Assembly: GCA_029207755.1 (NCBI GenBank)
Contig: JARCOQ010000003.1
Location: 93,822,646 to 93,886,645, forward strand
Direction: 5' to 3'
DNA length: 64,000 nucleotides
From: Chamaea fasciata
Lineage: Eukaryota; Chordata; Aves; Passeriformes; Sylviidae
Shown: piece after piece, positions 48,956-62,133 of the stretch
Position numbering within the stretch: position 1 is the first letter of the stretch
Layout: every line of letters starts with the position of its first letter
Notes under the pieces: model-generated
Seen by the model: the letters and a program-made list of their open reading frames with translations, nothing else
Told to the model about the DNA's origin: nothing
The model's database searches: none
Made by a program: the position numbers and the translations under genes

Positions 48956-48990
<35 letters not shown>
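48950..48990. repeat. Poly-T tract (33 uninterrupted T)
   Basis: T7, C, then T33, between gactgggg and aattttatac. Read on the minus strand it is a poly-A run with AATAAA about 70 nt before it (49063-49058), too far for a normal retroposed mRNA tail. No parent sequence is recognised upstream. Confidence 0.95.
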
Positions 48991-48995
<5 letters not shown>

Positions 48996-51900
48996 TATAC
49001 TTTTTCTCCTTTAAGACTAAATATTGCTCCAACAGATGACAGAAAACACGGCAGAGTTTTTATTTAGTGTTTGTGGTTCAGCCGGCTGTGAATGTGATCT
49101 AAACTGGTAGATTTGCGAAATGGATGATGAACAGTTTTCCTGAGTTGACAGTGGTTGCACAAAGCAATTGGTTTGTTAAAGCATAAAGTTAAATTACTGA
49201 AAGATTTGTGGATATTTCTTCCCACTTTTATAAAATAACGTGTCTAGATTTCCTCATGCTGATCTACCCACACTACATCAATAACAATAAAGGTTTTGCC
49301 CCTACACATCTTTCAATTTGCAAATCTTGAAAAGTATCACATTTTATTAGGCAGAGAAACCATAAGGTTAAATTCCCTCTTTTCTCTGAATTTATAAGCT
49401 TTCAATACAATAACACACCATAAAGCTTTAAGATTTTGACTTTATCTCCAAAATCTTATAAAGAGAGCATATTCTGCTTGTTCATCACAAATTCTCTAGG
49501 CATTGGCATCAATGATGTACATCACTTATAAAGAAAGGTGGATGTATGATTCTCCAGAACATACAGATGCACATGTTTAGCAAACTTCTGAATGGAAAAG
49601 TTTAGGTGTAATTCAAGAGTATCTTCTTGAGAAATGCAAAGCCCTCAAGCAGATGTACAGATATTGATTGCTACCATAAGAAAACTATATGTAATACCAT
49701 AGAGTTTTTACAAAGCCCCTTTAACAGGTTAATATGTCAAAGTAATGTATAATATAATCTAAAACAATTACACATCTTTGAAGCATACCAAGCAAGAGGA
49801 AAAAAAATGTACTAAAGGGATATTAGTTTTGATGGGTATTGAATTCTCCAGCTCTTCAGTGAAAATCTTTGATGCAGAATAGTAGATTCAAAAATAATAC
49901 ACTCCTTGACATCAGCATCTTCAGAAATTACAGGTGGTACTTACTTTCTATTTTGCATATACCAAGCACCCACAACTGTATTATCTGAGTTCTTTTCAGT
50001 CCCATTTAGAGGTAGATAAAACTTAGAGTGTAAGTCCAGTATCACACAGGGTGACCACGGCATTTAGTATCAAACTCAGGACCTTCTATTCCCTTGTATC
50101 CAAAAGCACCAGCACCTTGATAATCAAGTTCCTGATTCTCACTAGGGCCCTTGTGTTCAGTTCAACCAGCTCCATGTGCTGGTCTAAATCCTTAAATAAC
50201 CAATGGCAATTCCATGTTTTGGCACAGAGCTGTAGATGCTGGCTGAAGTCTTCTGGAGAATCATGTTTAGAGTGAAAATACAAAGGTATCCAAAACTGTG
50301 TTAAGGGTGGTTGTGTCTTCTAAACAAAATGGACGGTGCTGTGTGGTAAGTGCTACTGATTATGTTATGTGCCTGTAGTGTTTGGCTTGTTCTCATAAGG
50401 GTAACTTAAAGACTAATAGACACAGTGTGAACAACAGGAGTCCCAAGAAAACTTTGAAAGCAAGAGGGGATAATAAACTAAGAGTTTCACATTGATGTGT
50501 TTTCTGCCCCAAGTCCTCTAAAGTGCATATTCAAAATGTTTGAAACTGCATGCTCACAGTGTGCTGTAGTTTACACCTTAATTTAAAATGCTACACAAAT
50601 CCATGTCAGTCAACATAATTACTAAAGTCTTGCTAGCAAAATATATTCTATGTATCTAATACTGGTAATTCTGGTTTACATTTTCTGCCGTTATGTTTTC
50701 ATAATGTAAATAAATTATACAAAAATATATTTCTGATGGTATCTGTTTTTAAACATGTTTTTTAGAACTGAAGGTGTTAGCAAGTAAATTCAGTTCCATT
50801 CAAATGAATGGAAAGGTGTGAATACTGATCTAACAGCATTTGAAGCTATTTTTAACTTTTTCTTACTTCTAGAATTATCAATGTAATCTTAAATGCTTTT
50901 CTAGTTTCTAATGCAATGATTTCTTCTTCATTTATTTATGCTAATTATGCAGACTTTTGTAATGTTCTTGAAGAACTTAGTGGAAGTCACAGCTGGAACA
51001 AGATGAAAAAGAATTGTCATTCCCGGAAATAGAGGTAGCAAGAGACGACAGAGCCAGGAAAGAAGAGCCAGTATAACCAAAGTTTAGACATAAACAATGC
51101 AAGCTGAGTAAAGATCTTATTTTATTGCATACTTGCAATAAAAAATAAGGGAGCAAAGGGAAAATTCTGACTGAACAGACAATGTTTAGACTGCTTTTAA
51201 AGCTGTTTATTTCTGCCACTCATGAAAAAATTCAAAACAACCTGAATCACTGTAAAGACTAGGATTTTAATGGAAAGGCTTTCCTATGTTAAAAGCTACG
51301 GAGCTGGTTATAAAGTAAAGAATTTTGGCCTATCTATATCTAAAGAATAGTTATTGGAAGAGTTAAATGAACTCTTCCGGTTCATGAGCAGCTGCAGGTA
51401 TTGCTAGCTAACCAAACCGTGAGTAATAAATAGAAGTATCCATACAAATGTTTTCACTGTATTGTACCCTTTTGTTTTACAATCTCCTTAATGTATTTAA
51501 AGAACTCATGCCTTCCTCAAAAAACAAATAATGAAATTCTAGTAAAAAATATAAGTTCTAATAACACAAATGATGACCTTTTTTTTTCCTCTTTACTTAC
51601 TAAACAAAACACTATTTTGAAACTTAATATCTAAATAAATTGTGGGGGAAAAAAAGCACAGATGTCTCTAAGAACAAAACAAATTTTCTGAATTAAAATG
51701 TGGAAGAAGGCTATTTCACTGCTCCAATTAGTAGATACTTTAAACTTATGTTTTAATAGGTTCCATAAATAAATATTTTTCATGGCTTTAATGCATTCTA
51801 ATTATTGCTCCTTTCCAGAAATAACAATGCAGAAAGGAGTTCTCTAAAGGTGTTAGGGAAAGAATATTTTAAAATAAGTGCCTAAAGTTTCCTTAATAAA

Positions 51901-52536
51901 TTATTATGAATTCAGAATCTGGATATATGGTATGCATGTAGACCAAAACTGGATTCTCCCTTTTTGAAAATTTTCTGGTATTGGAAAATCCATACCCTGA
52001 ACAAAGCAAACCTGTGCAGTATGAATTTCCCTAGCTGCTGGTCAAACACACAAATGTTTGGAGTTCTTTCTCTAGTTAGAGGAATGAAAATTCCAGCTAT
52101 GTGACACCTTAACTTAAATAAAACAAAACACTATAAAGTAGCAAGGAATAAGCTTTCACAACAGAAAGATCAGGTTAGGTTTCCTCCTGTTTCAAAGAAC
52201 TATAATTTGACAACTGAAATCTAAAGATACCCCTGGAAAAAAATCCATGGAGGAGAAGAAAATCAGCATGGACACAGGGATTTGCCTTTGATTGTTTCAG
52301 TGCAGGACAAAGGAAGGTTAGTTGCAAAAGTGGTCTGTGTGTTGTATAGAACCTGAGTAGAAGTCTTGAGCAAAGAACCCTGTCAGTCTGGCTTCCTCCA
52401 GGGGCATGACATTCATTTACACAGAAGTTAACTCCTGAGGCTGCATAATGTGCTAACATGAATAAATTTTTTCCCTGCCAGTGGAAGATTTTACTGTACT
52501 ATTATTATGAACTAATCTTCTCCATTCATTTTACAG
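48991..52536. other. AT-rich unique sequence
   Basis: At 50050-50283 both strands are open for about 65-75 codons. The minus frame (SPEDFSQHLQLCAKTWNC…) looks coherent but has no clear splice sites or start, and I recognise no family. The rest contains nothing identified. Confidence 0.45.
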
Positions 52537-52569
52537 GTTGTAAAGACAAGCAAAAAGTGGATTTTTACA
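52537..52569 (+). other. Candidate 33-nt micro-exon
   Basis: A good branch-like site (gaactaatc) lies about 25 nt before a pyrimidine-rich acceptor (cttctccattcattttacag). Then come 33 nt and a donor gtaagtgaa. The length is a multiple of three. Frame 1 reads VVKTSKKWIFT and the frame needing two bases to complete a split codon reads CKDKQKVDFY; the third is closed by TAA. The exon ends in A, not G, which weakens the donor slightly. It lies 87 bp before the LTR at 52657, so that LTR's insertion would sit in the downstream intron. The gene is unknown, and it is on the opposite strand to the 887-919 candidate, so both need not be real. Confidence 0.28.
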
Positions 52570-52656
52570 GTAAGTGAAATATTTCACTGAAAAGTATTTT
52601 GACAATGAATTAACATATATATTTCTTTATGTAAGACAAACTTGTAAGAAACTTAA

Positions 52657-54305
52657 TGTATTGGTTTTATGTCATCACCAACATAACAGCTGAGGTGCTG
52701 AGCTGGTTTTGCAATTGATTGAAAGTTGTGGCAATACCAACCAGTGACTAGCTTTAAATATTGACAACCTGTGGAACCAGTTAAAGAGCTGGATATGCCT
52801 CCAGACTACAAAAATTAAAAATCAGGAAAAATCCCAGAAAGCTCTCTTTTCTTCCAGCCTGAGAAGAGCTAACTCCTTGCAGGTGGGGTCGGCCCCACTC
52901 CACTGCATGGCCCCCAGGCCCGGTGCGGCCTTGCCGGGCCCTGCTGCGGCTGTAGCTCTGGCAGGGCCAGGCCTGATGGCTCCCAGGCAGGGCGAGGGGA
53001 GGGGAGAAGGCCCCGTCCTGGCAGGATGGCATCCAGTGGCTGCTAACATCCTGCTGCTAAAGCTGCTCCCCCATCATGGCACTGGAAGGCCCAGCCGGGC
53101 TGGGCAGCCCCTACCGAGGGGCCAGGACCCTTCCCCCCCAAGAGCATGGCTGTCTGAAGAATCCTTCACCATAGAGAGCTCTGGCCGCCACTACCAAGTC
53201 ATCTGGCCGAGAAGCGGGAAGTCCAGCCGTGTGGACTGGCCCCGCAGCTGGAGTTAGATGTGGTTGTGGCCCCTGGAATCCTGGCACAGCCCCGGCAAGG
53301 CCTGAATTTACCACCTTCAGCCACTGCCCGAAAAAACACCATTATGACCCTCCGGAGAGCTGAGAGAAATATTAACTCTTTCCTTACACAGATGAAACTT
53401 GCAAAGCACTAATCCTATCTTAAGTGAAAGAAAAGGATAGAGTGAAGACATGTAGAGGGACAATATGAAGACAATCAAGGTTAATAAAAGAATAGCCAAG
53501 GCCTAGATGGAAAGAGAATGAGAAGATGCCTTGGTTTTAGGCTGAAATTCTTTTGTAAGGCCATGATAAAGGACTGTGATATACTAGAATATCCCTTTAA
53601 TTATGGAAAATATGCATTGGTGAGATGAGGGTGTTCAGACTGCAGATAAGAGCAAAGGCTTTTGTGGTGGATTAAGTGAATATGGACATAACTGTGATCT
53701 TATGAGAAGCTTGAACAGAGAGAGAGAGAGAGAGATGAGATGAAGATGAAGATCTCCTCCCAGGAAGAGAAGACGATCTGTTCCTAAAGATGAGGATGCT
53801 TTTTAAAATAGACAAGGAGAACCTTTGCTTTTGAACTGCTCATCTTTAAAATAGTACCCCATGAGTTTACATGGCCCAATAATGCAGCTGTGAGAAGGCT
53901 GAGTGAAATGGGAGGGACTTCGCAAAATGCAGATGCCTGGGCACCTACTTTTGTGAGAATTAAAAGCCACAAGAGAATTACTTTTTTCCTTGTGGGGAAG
54001 TTTTCATGGCAGACCAAAAGAGACTTTTCTCTCCGTAAGAACTGATGAAAAACTATTTTAAAGGTGGTATACTGACCTGAGTTCTAAGTTTTGCCTTTAT
54101 ACGTTGTCAGTGGGAAGAGAAAGAAAAGTTGTGGAGGAGGAAGAAGTGTTTTGAAGGTTCTGTTCAGTTCTTATTAATTTTTTCCTCACTTGTAGTATGG
54201 TTAATAAAGCTTTCTTAGTATCCTTTAAGTTTGAGCCTGCTTTGCTTTTCTCCTAATCCTATCTCACAGCAGAAAACAGAAATTGGCAAATCTGAAACAA
54301 CTACA
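52657..54305 (+). mobile_element. Solo LTR of a second ERV family, with GC-rich core
   Basis: It starts TGTATTGGTTTTATGTCATC and ends AAACAACTACA; the ends form imperfect inverted termini (TGTATTG and TGTAGTTG). AATAAA at 54203-54208 is followed by the R/U5-like 'tttaagtttgagcctgcttt' and 'gcttttctcctaatcctatc' typical of songbird ERV LTRs. The U3 has a GC-rich, CpG-containing core (about 52884-53331) and a (GA)n run at 53717-53735. At 1.65 kb it is long for an LTR, and the flanking 5-mers (cttaa and ggtgc) do not match, so the exact ends are uncertain. No gag, pol or env lies beside it. Open frames of up to 126 codons in the core are composition effects. Confidence 0.75.
53717..53735. repeat. 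(GA)n tract inside the LTR
   Basis: About nine GA units followed by degenerate GATGAGATGAAGATGAAGAT. It lies in the 3' half of the U3. Confidence 0.85.
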
Positions 54306-54732
54306 GGTGCCTACACAGAGTGGATCTTTAATAGAAAAAAAATACCACCCCTAAAAACTGTACAAATCTATTAAGCTGTTTCTCAATATATTCTAGAAAA
54401 AAAAAAAATCCAGTTCTAAGTTTTCCACTGTCTGAAGGATACATGATATGGGTCTGAAAGTATATAGCTGACCCAAACAGAATTCATGATTGCATATGCT
54501 CAAATTTTTAAAATGTTGAGTAAGACGGTATGAAGTATACTTTTAAGCATCAGATAAAGAGTTGTTTTATCTTTCCCTTATTTTTGCAGTTTCTCTCAAA
54601 CACAGTAAGAGGTCAACTCAATGCAGGAAAAATAATCTTCTGAGAAAAATTCCTCATGTGGCATGCCACTTCTAAGCACCTGAGAGATTTCTACAGGAAT
54701 TATTTATCTCCTAAAATAATCAGTACTTAGAA
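54306..54732. other. Unique sequence between LTR and CR1
   Basis: No gene or repeat is recognised. An A-run lies near 54399-54410. Confidence 0.45.
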
Positions 54733-55025
54733 TGACAGAATCATTTAGGTTGGAAGAGACCTTTAAGATCATTAAGTCCAACCATAAACCTGACACTGCA
54801 AGTCCACCGCTAAACTGTGGAGCCTAAGTCACTAACTGTGATCCCCAAGTGTCACTTCTAGACATCTTTTACATACCTCCAAAGATGTTGACTCAACAAC
54901 TTTCCTGGGAAGTCTGTTCCAATACTGGACAACCCTTGCAGTGAAGAAATTTTTCATAAAACCTAAACTTCCCACAGTGCAATTTGAGGCCATTTCCTCT
55001 TGTCCTATTGCTTGTTATTTACAGC
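54733..55025 (-). mobile_element. CR1 LINE 3' end (minus)
   Basis: gacagaatcatttaggttgg, aagagacctttaagatcatt and aagtccaaccataaacctga is a well-kept reverse complement of the CR1 3' end. 'caagtgtcacttctagacat', 'ctttcctgggaagtctgttcc', 'cagtgaagaaatttttcata' and 'gaggccatttcctcttgtcct' follow in the usual order. It then ends abruptly, a 5'-truncated copy. It lacks the ~85-bp flank of the 22.8- and 39.8-kb copies. Confidence 0.93.
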
Positions 55026-58000
55026 TAGTGATGCATACCTTCTTTAACAAAGAAAAAGGCTGTCGCGTTGCATTATTTTATGGAGTCTTTCAGCTAGAAT
55101 CAATGTCTGTGCTTTAATGTTAGAATAAATCAACAGTTCTAAAATAACAAGTAAAGAGGATGTGTGGCTAATCTTGGTTTGTCTTAAATGTGCTTCCTAC
55201 AAAATCTAAGAACACCTTGTTTCTGTGCACAAGACTAACTGTACTTCAGAAGATCAGAATTCCCATTGATTTAAGTGGGAAGGGAAAAAACATCTTTACT
55301 TTGCTAAAGCTGCAGCACTCTGTTTACCCTTAATGATTTTGTTCTCAGTTTAGGAGACAGAATGTCTGTTTGTCTACTGAGAAAATTCTACAAGACAACA
55401 ATATCCACTTTTCACCAAAAAAATTAATTAGACTTCTAGCGTCTAACTGTAGTTCCACAACATAATCAATGGATTATTTCCCAATGCTTCATCATATGCT
55501 TCAAGCGTGTAATAGGGAAACAAAACCTACAGCCCTCTAAAGACTTGCTTACTATTCTATGAGATTAAACTCACCCATATCATGATAGATCCAGTTGCCT
55601 TGGGGAGCCAGAACATTTCTCCCATATCAAAGAAAAGCCCAAATTCTTTTTCTACAAACATTCTTCCTTTTCTGATTGTTCAGATTGTTTGGGAGAAGGT
55701 CTTCAGTTTAATACTCTGTCTACTAACAAATATGGGTTTTTTTCATGGCCTACTTCTTCCCTCCAAGATGAACATGAATGAAAAAGTCTGGTCCCATTTC
55801 CAAGCTGCACAAGATGTCACTACCATTAACTCCTTTTCACTCTGTATTACAGTGCATTGGTGTATTGGTGTAAACTGCCTTCACAGAGGTGTATGAAAGG
55901 GTATCGCTATCATTACTGTGGCTTTAAGCTTCTTTTCACTTTCGTATTATTTTTTCTTATGCTCTATAATTTACTACTGTATATTTGTTAGTCTGGTAAC
56001 AGCCTTGATGATACACAATTAATAGACAGTTAGTATATGTATTTTTTTCTATGTATTGCTTTTCATTCCAAAATGTGTCCTTAAGTTGAAAATCTACTGA
56101 AAGATGCTGTTAAATTATTAAAATGCAATTATTCCTATGGCATAAAATCATGACTATAACTAACATACCCCATCTGCCCATTTGGAAAAAAAGAAATTAA
56201 AATTAAATTCTCCAAGCCTCAAAGACCTTGAGGTGTGATACTTACAGCATCATAGAGTTAAGTTTCTTTAGTGTTCTTTTTTCATTAATTAGCATTTATT
56301 TTCTGGTTATTAACATTGGAAATTTTCTTCTGAATTTTAGGTTCCTCTCTTTCGCTCTCTGAAATTTTCTATTTTCATTCTGTGCTTCTGTTGTTTAAGT
56401 ACATAAGTGTGCTCCACTTCCTAATGCTTTCCAATTAGCAAAGCATTTACTGAGCTTTCACAGTCAATACTCTGATGGCAGAACAAGCTTCTGAAGATTT
56501 AAAAAGTTGAGACTACCACTATTCAAATAACTCATGAGAAAGGATAAAATATTTAATCACCAGCTAGCTATTTTTAATACATACTGAAAACAATTTTGTT
56601 GCAACTGGCAAGTGACCACTAAGTTAAGCTTAATTCCATTAAAGGCAGCCACTATAACCATATAATAGGAATGTCTTGCATAACTAAGTTGATAGAACTC
56701 TTTGAAGATAATGCTGTTGTGATAGATAAGAGACGGGTATGGTATGCATTTTTCAAGAAGCATTTGATAAGGTTACATGTCAAAGATAATTGGATATTGT
56801 AAGGAAATCTTACACTGAATAGAAGATGTAGAGAACTGGAAAGTGCATAGTTCCATGAAGACACAAATATTTGTGTCTTGATAACTGTAAACTTTAAGAC
56901 AAACATAAGTCTGTTAGTAGCATAGACACCACACTGGACATACGAGAATACAAAAGCATCAAACAATCCATGTAATTTAGTACAGTGAAATTCTGCTACA
57001 TTGAAACATATGTGTGTATATATTTACATGCTAAAATTTTAGTCAAGAAATTGGATCTGTATCATTACTGTGAATAGAAAGGAATCAATCTTCTCAACTT
57101 TATGCCAGTGCTTCTATGAAAAACAGTGTATATGGAGGTATTAAGTTGTGTCACCATTTTATTTTTAATTGGAAATAAGAGGACACTTGTGTGCTGACAT
57201 TTTTTATTTGCTTTTTGTTTGCTTTCCCCCTTTCGGAGAAGCTGAGTTAAGTAAATTAGGCAGTCCTACCTAGAACTGAGATGTATTTGATTTTAGAATA
57301 ATCTCTATAGAAAATCAAAGAAGTTTTCAAATGCCTTTGCGTAAACTGTATAAAGCATTATGAGAATATGCCAGGGTGACAATTCCTGCAGTGCAGTGAG
57401 AGAAATTAAATGCTTCACATGTTGTCTGAGCAATGAATTATGATATTCAGAGTGGGTGTATCTCCTTTGAGATTAAGTACTCCTAGTATCTGAAGATCTA
57501 GCACTAGTTGGCTCATATCTTCATATTCTCAGCATACACTTCCTCTAAAGCTGATGAGTCTATCATTCTTTCAGAGCAAATATATGCAAACATGCAGGGT
57601 CAGCTCAGTATTCAGAAATTGTCATCAACATTTTGTAATTATTACACTGCTGTTTAGGAATGATAAGTAATATAAATGTCATTTATTCATAAACATTAGA
57701 AAACCTAAACATAGCCTTTCTGCTTTTGATTAATATTGAAAAGTTAATAGGTATTCTTCACTGAAACTCATATGACTAGCTTGTATATCTAACCTCTGAA
57801 ACTGTTTCATAATAAGCTCTCAATAATGACAGACTCCACTGATTTACTGTTCAGAATATCCAATGACTGATTGAACCCATGATGATGAAGCAATTGTATT
57901 CCCAGCAGTATCTATGCTTCTACAGCATATGCAGTAATACATCTTCGGTTTAATTTTAATTAAAACCTTATTCTGAATTCTTTTGTCTACTTTCCATATG

Positions 58001-61000
58001 TCTATATTTTTATAAGAAATCTGGAAGCATTAAATGTATGTTCTTAGTTTGCCTACTGATCCCATTAATCAGCCTTTGACTACATGCTAGCAATCTCTCT
58101 TGGATACACTTGGTTTATGTCTGTCATAGACACCACCTTTGTTTGGGGTTGTATTAAAGGATATTTTACAATGATGCTATTTTAAAACTATGCCCTGGTT
58201 ATAGTGTAGTTGAATACTGATAAGGTTGGAATGACACACAACAAATCTCCAGACTGAAAGCCATTTACTAACCATTATGTTCCAGGGATCTTCTACTTAC
58301 ATTTTTGCACCAGTGTAGTACAAAAATTCAAAAGACTACACCAGTAAGAACATATTTAAACAGCAGGGAGAGCATGAAAAGAATGAACATTTCATCTTAT
58401 AAGTATACTTCATACAGTCTTGATAGCTTGGACAGCTTTTACTGTTCTTTCAAGTTTCTGCCATATAACTGGTTTTGAAGAATTTGAAGCATCTGCTTTT
58501 TAGCAAAATATGCTAAAAAGCATTGGAAAACCTCCTTCATGATCAAGCTTCCCACTCTTCCAGATAACTCCTATTTTTTCATAGCTAGAATGAGCTCTTT
58601 TATTTGTTTGTTTCCATGGACCTTTTTACCTTAAAACATCAATTTATAATGGAACCAATGGCAAATGTCCACCTGAAGAAAATTAGCTTTGCAGTTTAGG
58701 GAAAAAATGAAAGCTACAGAGGGTGTTGAGAAGCAAAATTTTTCTATTACAGGCTTCAAACATACTGTATAACAGCTAAAAAAACTCTGTCTGGCAGTGG
58801 CAACCATAACTAAAAGATCATTTAAGATACTCCTCAAAAAAACCACAAGACGATACGGTCTTGTTTGTTAGTTCATCATCTTAACTACTCACCTCACCTA
58901 CTTTGGTTAAGTTCAGAAGTTTCAGTAAGATGCAAGTTACCCCAAAACTAACAGGAGAAATTACAGTCTAGATAAATGAACCTTGTTATGATATGGCAGT
59001 CCTTGCTATCCTGCCCTTGCATCTTCAGCATGAAGTTGAGCATTTGCCTAGACCCAAGAACAACACTTAAACTCCAGGGCTTTACTATTGAATTGCAATC
59101 CCGGCCGGAGTCAGAACTTCCATATTGGCATGCAATAGTTTATAGGACATACCTGTCATAAACTGTTGCTCAGTGATTCCATATTACAGACTCAAAAAAA
59201 TGTGTTCTCATACAAAAACATTATAATTGAAGTTATATTTTACTAGATGTATTCACAGAATTAATTTCTGATCATTTGATCGACTTCAATCATTTTAGAT
59301 GCTTGGCTTTGTAAAACAGCTCAAAATTCATTTTGCTGCCGTTCCTGATTTCAATCAGGAAACAAGATTTTCAGAATGTTCATGAATGAGTCAGAATACA
59401 TTTGACATTAATACGTTTACACCTGTAAAGATAAACATGCAAAAATATCAAAAACTTCCTTTTGATCTTGTTTATATTATCCAAGTAATTAATCAGTCAG
59501 ACAAGAAATACATGAAAAGACCTTCTGTTATAATCACTGGCAGTAGAACAGTGACAGAAAAATTACATTTAGGAAAACAGGATGAACACAGCTATCATAA
59601 TTTGTGCAGTGAAGTGAAAGGGATAAATCTAACATAAAAATATACTCATGTCCCTAAAAATTAAACTAAAACAATACTTGTAGTGGAAGAGAATACCTCA
59701 ACTTTAAATCTTAAACCATTCTACTTTCCAGAGATTTCTATGTAATAACAGGCTTACATATCTTTGCCACTCTAAATTGCTGTCAGAGAGCAACCCTCAT
59801 TTTCCTTATACCTGAGATCAAGAGAGGATTAACATTCAGTAGATTTTTTTTCTTTTTTTTTTAAATTAATTAACTCGCACCTTACCTCTCCATTCAGAAA
59901 ATTTTGTGGGGCGCCGTGAGTATTTTGATTATTGTAGTTATCAAGAATATTCATCTCTTAGAGAGTTTCAGTTCTTTACACCTAACTTTGAATATTTCCA
60001 TAAAATGGAAGCGGAAAATATTCCTTCTCTCTGCAACCCTTGGAGAGAAAGACAGAGGTAAATCTCACTCAGAGACAGTAAAAGTAGCTGTTACCTCTGC
60101 CACCTTAAATAAAACCCTGAAAGTTACCTGCAGTAAATATTGGCTAATCGCTATCTTCATCTCATTGCATAAATAGGATTATCATAAATTCTTATTCAAA
60201 TAATAGTAATAAAAAAATGTATCTGTTGGATAAAGTAGCCTACAGTCAGCAATCAAACCCATTTGTACAGTTTCATACTCACAGATCACTGGATTATGAT
60301 ATAGTGGCTGGAAGCCGTCCATATATGTGAAGTAATATTCAGCACTACTCTGATGAAAACTGGCAACCTCAAAAATGTTCACAGAAATAAAAAAAATAAT
60401 GCTGGATATTTAACCTTTGAACTATATAGAGCCCTATAGAATGACGTGGGCCTGTGAATTACATTAACAAAACCCATTGGCTATTTTTTATAATAGATGG
60501 TGGAGAAAGAGATCATTGTGATGATAAAAGCTGTGATTCTGAATAGATTTCTACAGAAAAGTGTTTTACAAGTGGGCACCAGAGGACAGTCAAAGTCTTC
60601 AATCATTTATAGTTATTAAAATTGTTTGAATTATATACTGTGGCTGCCTTAATGCTTTTCTCTAGTTATCATCTGGATCATGATGGAGATAGCTCCTGGG
60701 TCATGAGCCACACCTGAAGGTTTTTGCCCCAGATATTCTTAGATCCATAGTCCATTCATATATACTTCCAAGAGACAATGAGCACTCTACCCCCTTGCAG
60801 CAAGACAAGATGTATTATTGATTAAAGAATGGTGATACAGTCAATTTCTAATAAATCTGCTATGACTTCTAAATTATTCTGAAACAAAGGAGGAGAACAC
60901 TGCTGAAGTACAAAATTACACAGTACTTAATTTCTTGTTAATCAGTCTTGTTAATTAGATGGTTTAGAATGGCATTGAGTTTGAATTCTGCTGAGTGTCC

Positions 61001-61314
61001 AGGACCCATTGAACCTGTTCAGATAGAACTTTGAAAGGGAAGAATTTGACCTCTCTTTTCAAAGGCACTGAGAGGTAAGCAAGGCATCAAGTTCAGACTT
61101 TTCCTCTGACCTAATTTCTACTAATTCCAGTCTGATTTTTTTTAAAACAGCATTGATCCAGATTTAAAAAATAGAGTAACAACAAAAATTATTAATAGTT
61201 ATTATTAACAGTTATTATTTCTTAACTGTCCCTCTCTTTGTTTTGTACACAATACAGTGTTATAGATTTTACTGTCCCTCTGTTATACTCTATTCAGAAT
61301 ATCTACTGACAGTA
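55026..61314. other. Long AT-rich unique stretch
   Basis: No repeat family or gene is firmly recognised. Candidate splice pairs are an 18-nt plus-strand segment at 59898-59915 (acceptor cttacctctccattcag, donor gtgagtatt) and a 50-nt minus-strand segment at 58898-58947 ending at tandem donors (gtgaggtgag). Alternating purine-pyrimidine runs occur near 57008-57025. Confidence 0.45.
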
Positions 61315-61562
61315 TAGGAGGCAGTGGGCACAAATTGAAATAGAGGAAATTCCACTCAAAAATAAGAAAAAAACCCTTTTTTCATAATGAACTAACACTG
61401 GATTAAGTGCCTAAAGAGTTTGTGCAGTCTCCATTCTTGTTGACAAAACCGCACTGACATGGACAGTGTCATGGGCAGCCACCTTTCAGCTCGTGGGCTC
61501 TGACTGGAAAATCTCCAGGGACGTCTTCCAAACTCAGCTATTTCTGTTATTCTGTGAAATAA
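61315..61562 (+). mobile_element. Degraded CR1 3' fragment (plus)
   Basis: aggaggcagtgggcacaaat, tgaaatagaggaaattccac and 'tttgtgcagtctccattctt' match the CR1 block that usually reads '…gtgggcacaaactgaaacacaggaagttcc … gtggagtctccttctctgg'. 'acatggacagtgtcatgggc' and a tail 'ctgttattctgtgaaat' complete it. The usual 'ggttggac…tccaac' part is badly eroded. Confidence 0.65.
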
Positions 61563-62133
61563 TTCCACTTTAAGGCATCGGCTGAACATGCACTTTCAGC
61601 ATAAAAGTTCAAATAATGACTGCATTCCCAGAAGAAAACTGTACATCTAGGAGCTCAAAGACACCTTTGACACTGGAGGTCAGTACAGTATTTCTTGCCT
61701 GGTAATCTTAGACTTTAGGCCAAAGCTGGTGTTACCATTGCATTTTCAGGGCAAATGTTGGCATAAAATAAATTCCTATTTAGGCAATCTCTTTAAGTAA
61801 ATACAGTAATAAGCAATCTGATATTGAATGCCTATTTTCTTTAAAAGATGGTTATGAACTAAAAATTCAGTTTCCCTCTTCTCTTGGCTGATCCATTTCT
61901 TACTGAATGTCACTGGAGTGAGGTAATGGTCAGTTTTCCAAACAGCCCAGTTTGCTACATAGAGTTCAGAGGTCACTTCATCACCAAAAAGGTGTTTCAG
62001 TACTGATTTATTTTTCAATTCATAGTATGCTAAACTAATAGTGAATAAGATGTTTTTCCATCAGAATATTTTTCTGAAGCTGCACTACACAGTTTACCTC
62101 TGCAGATACAGTTTGTGATTTTGTCTAGCCTAC
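61563..62133. other. Unique sequence
   Basis: No gene or repeat is recognised. The 80-codon minus frame at 62018-61776 has no supporting signals. Confidence 0.45.
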
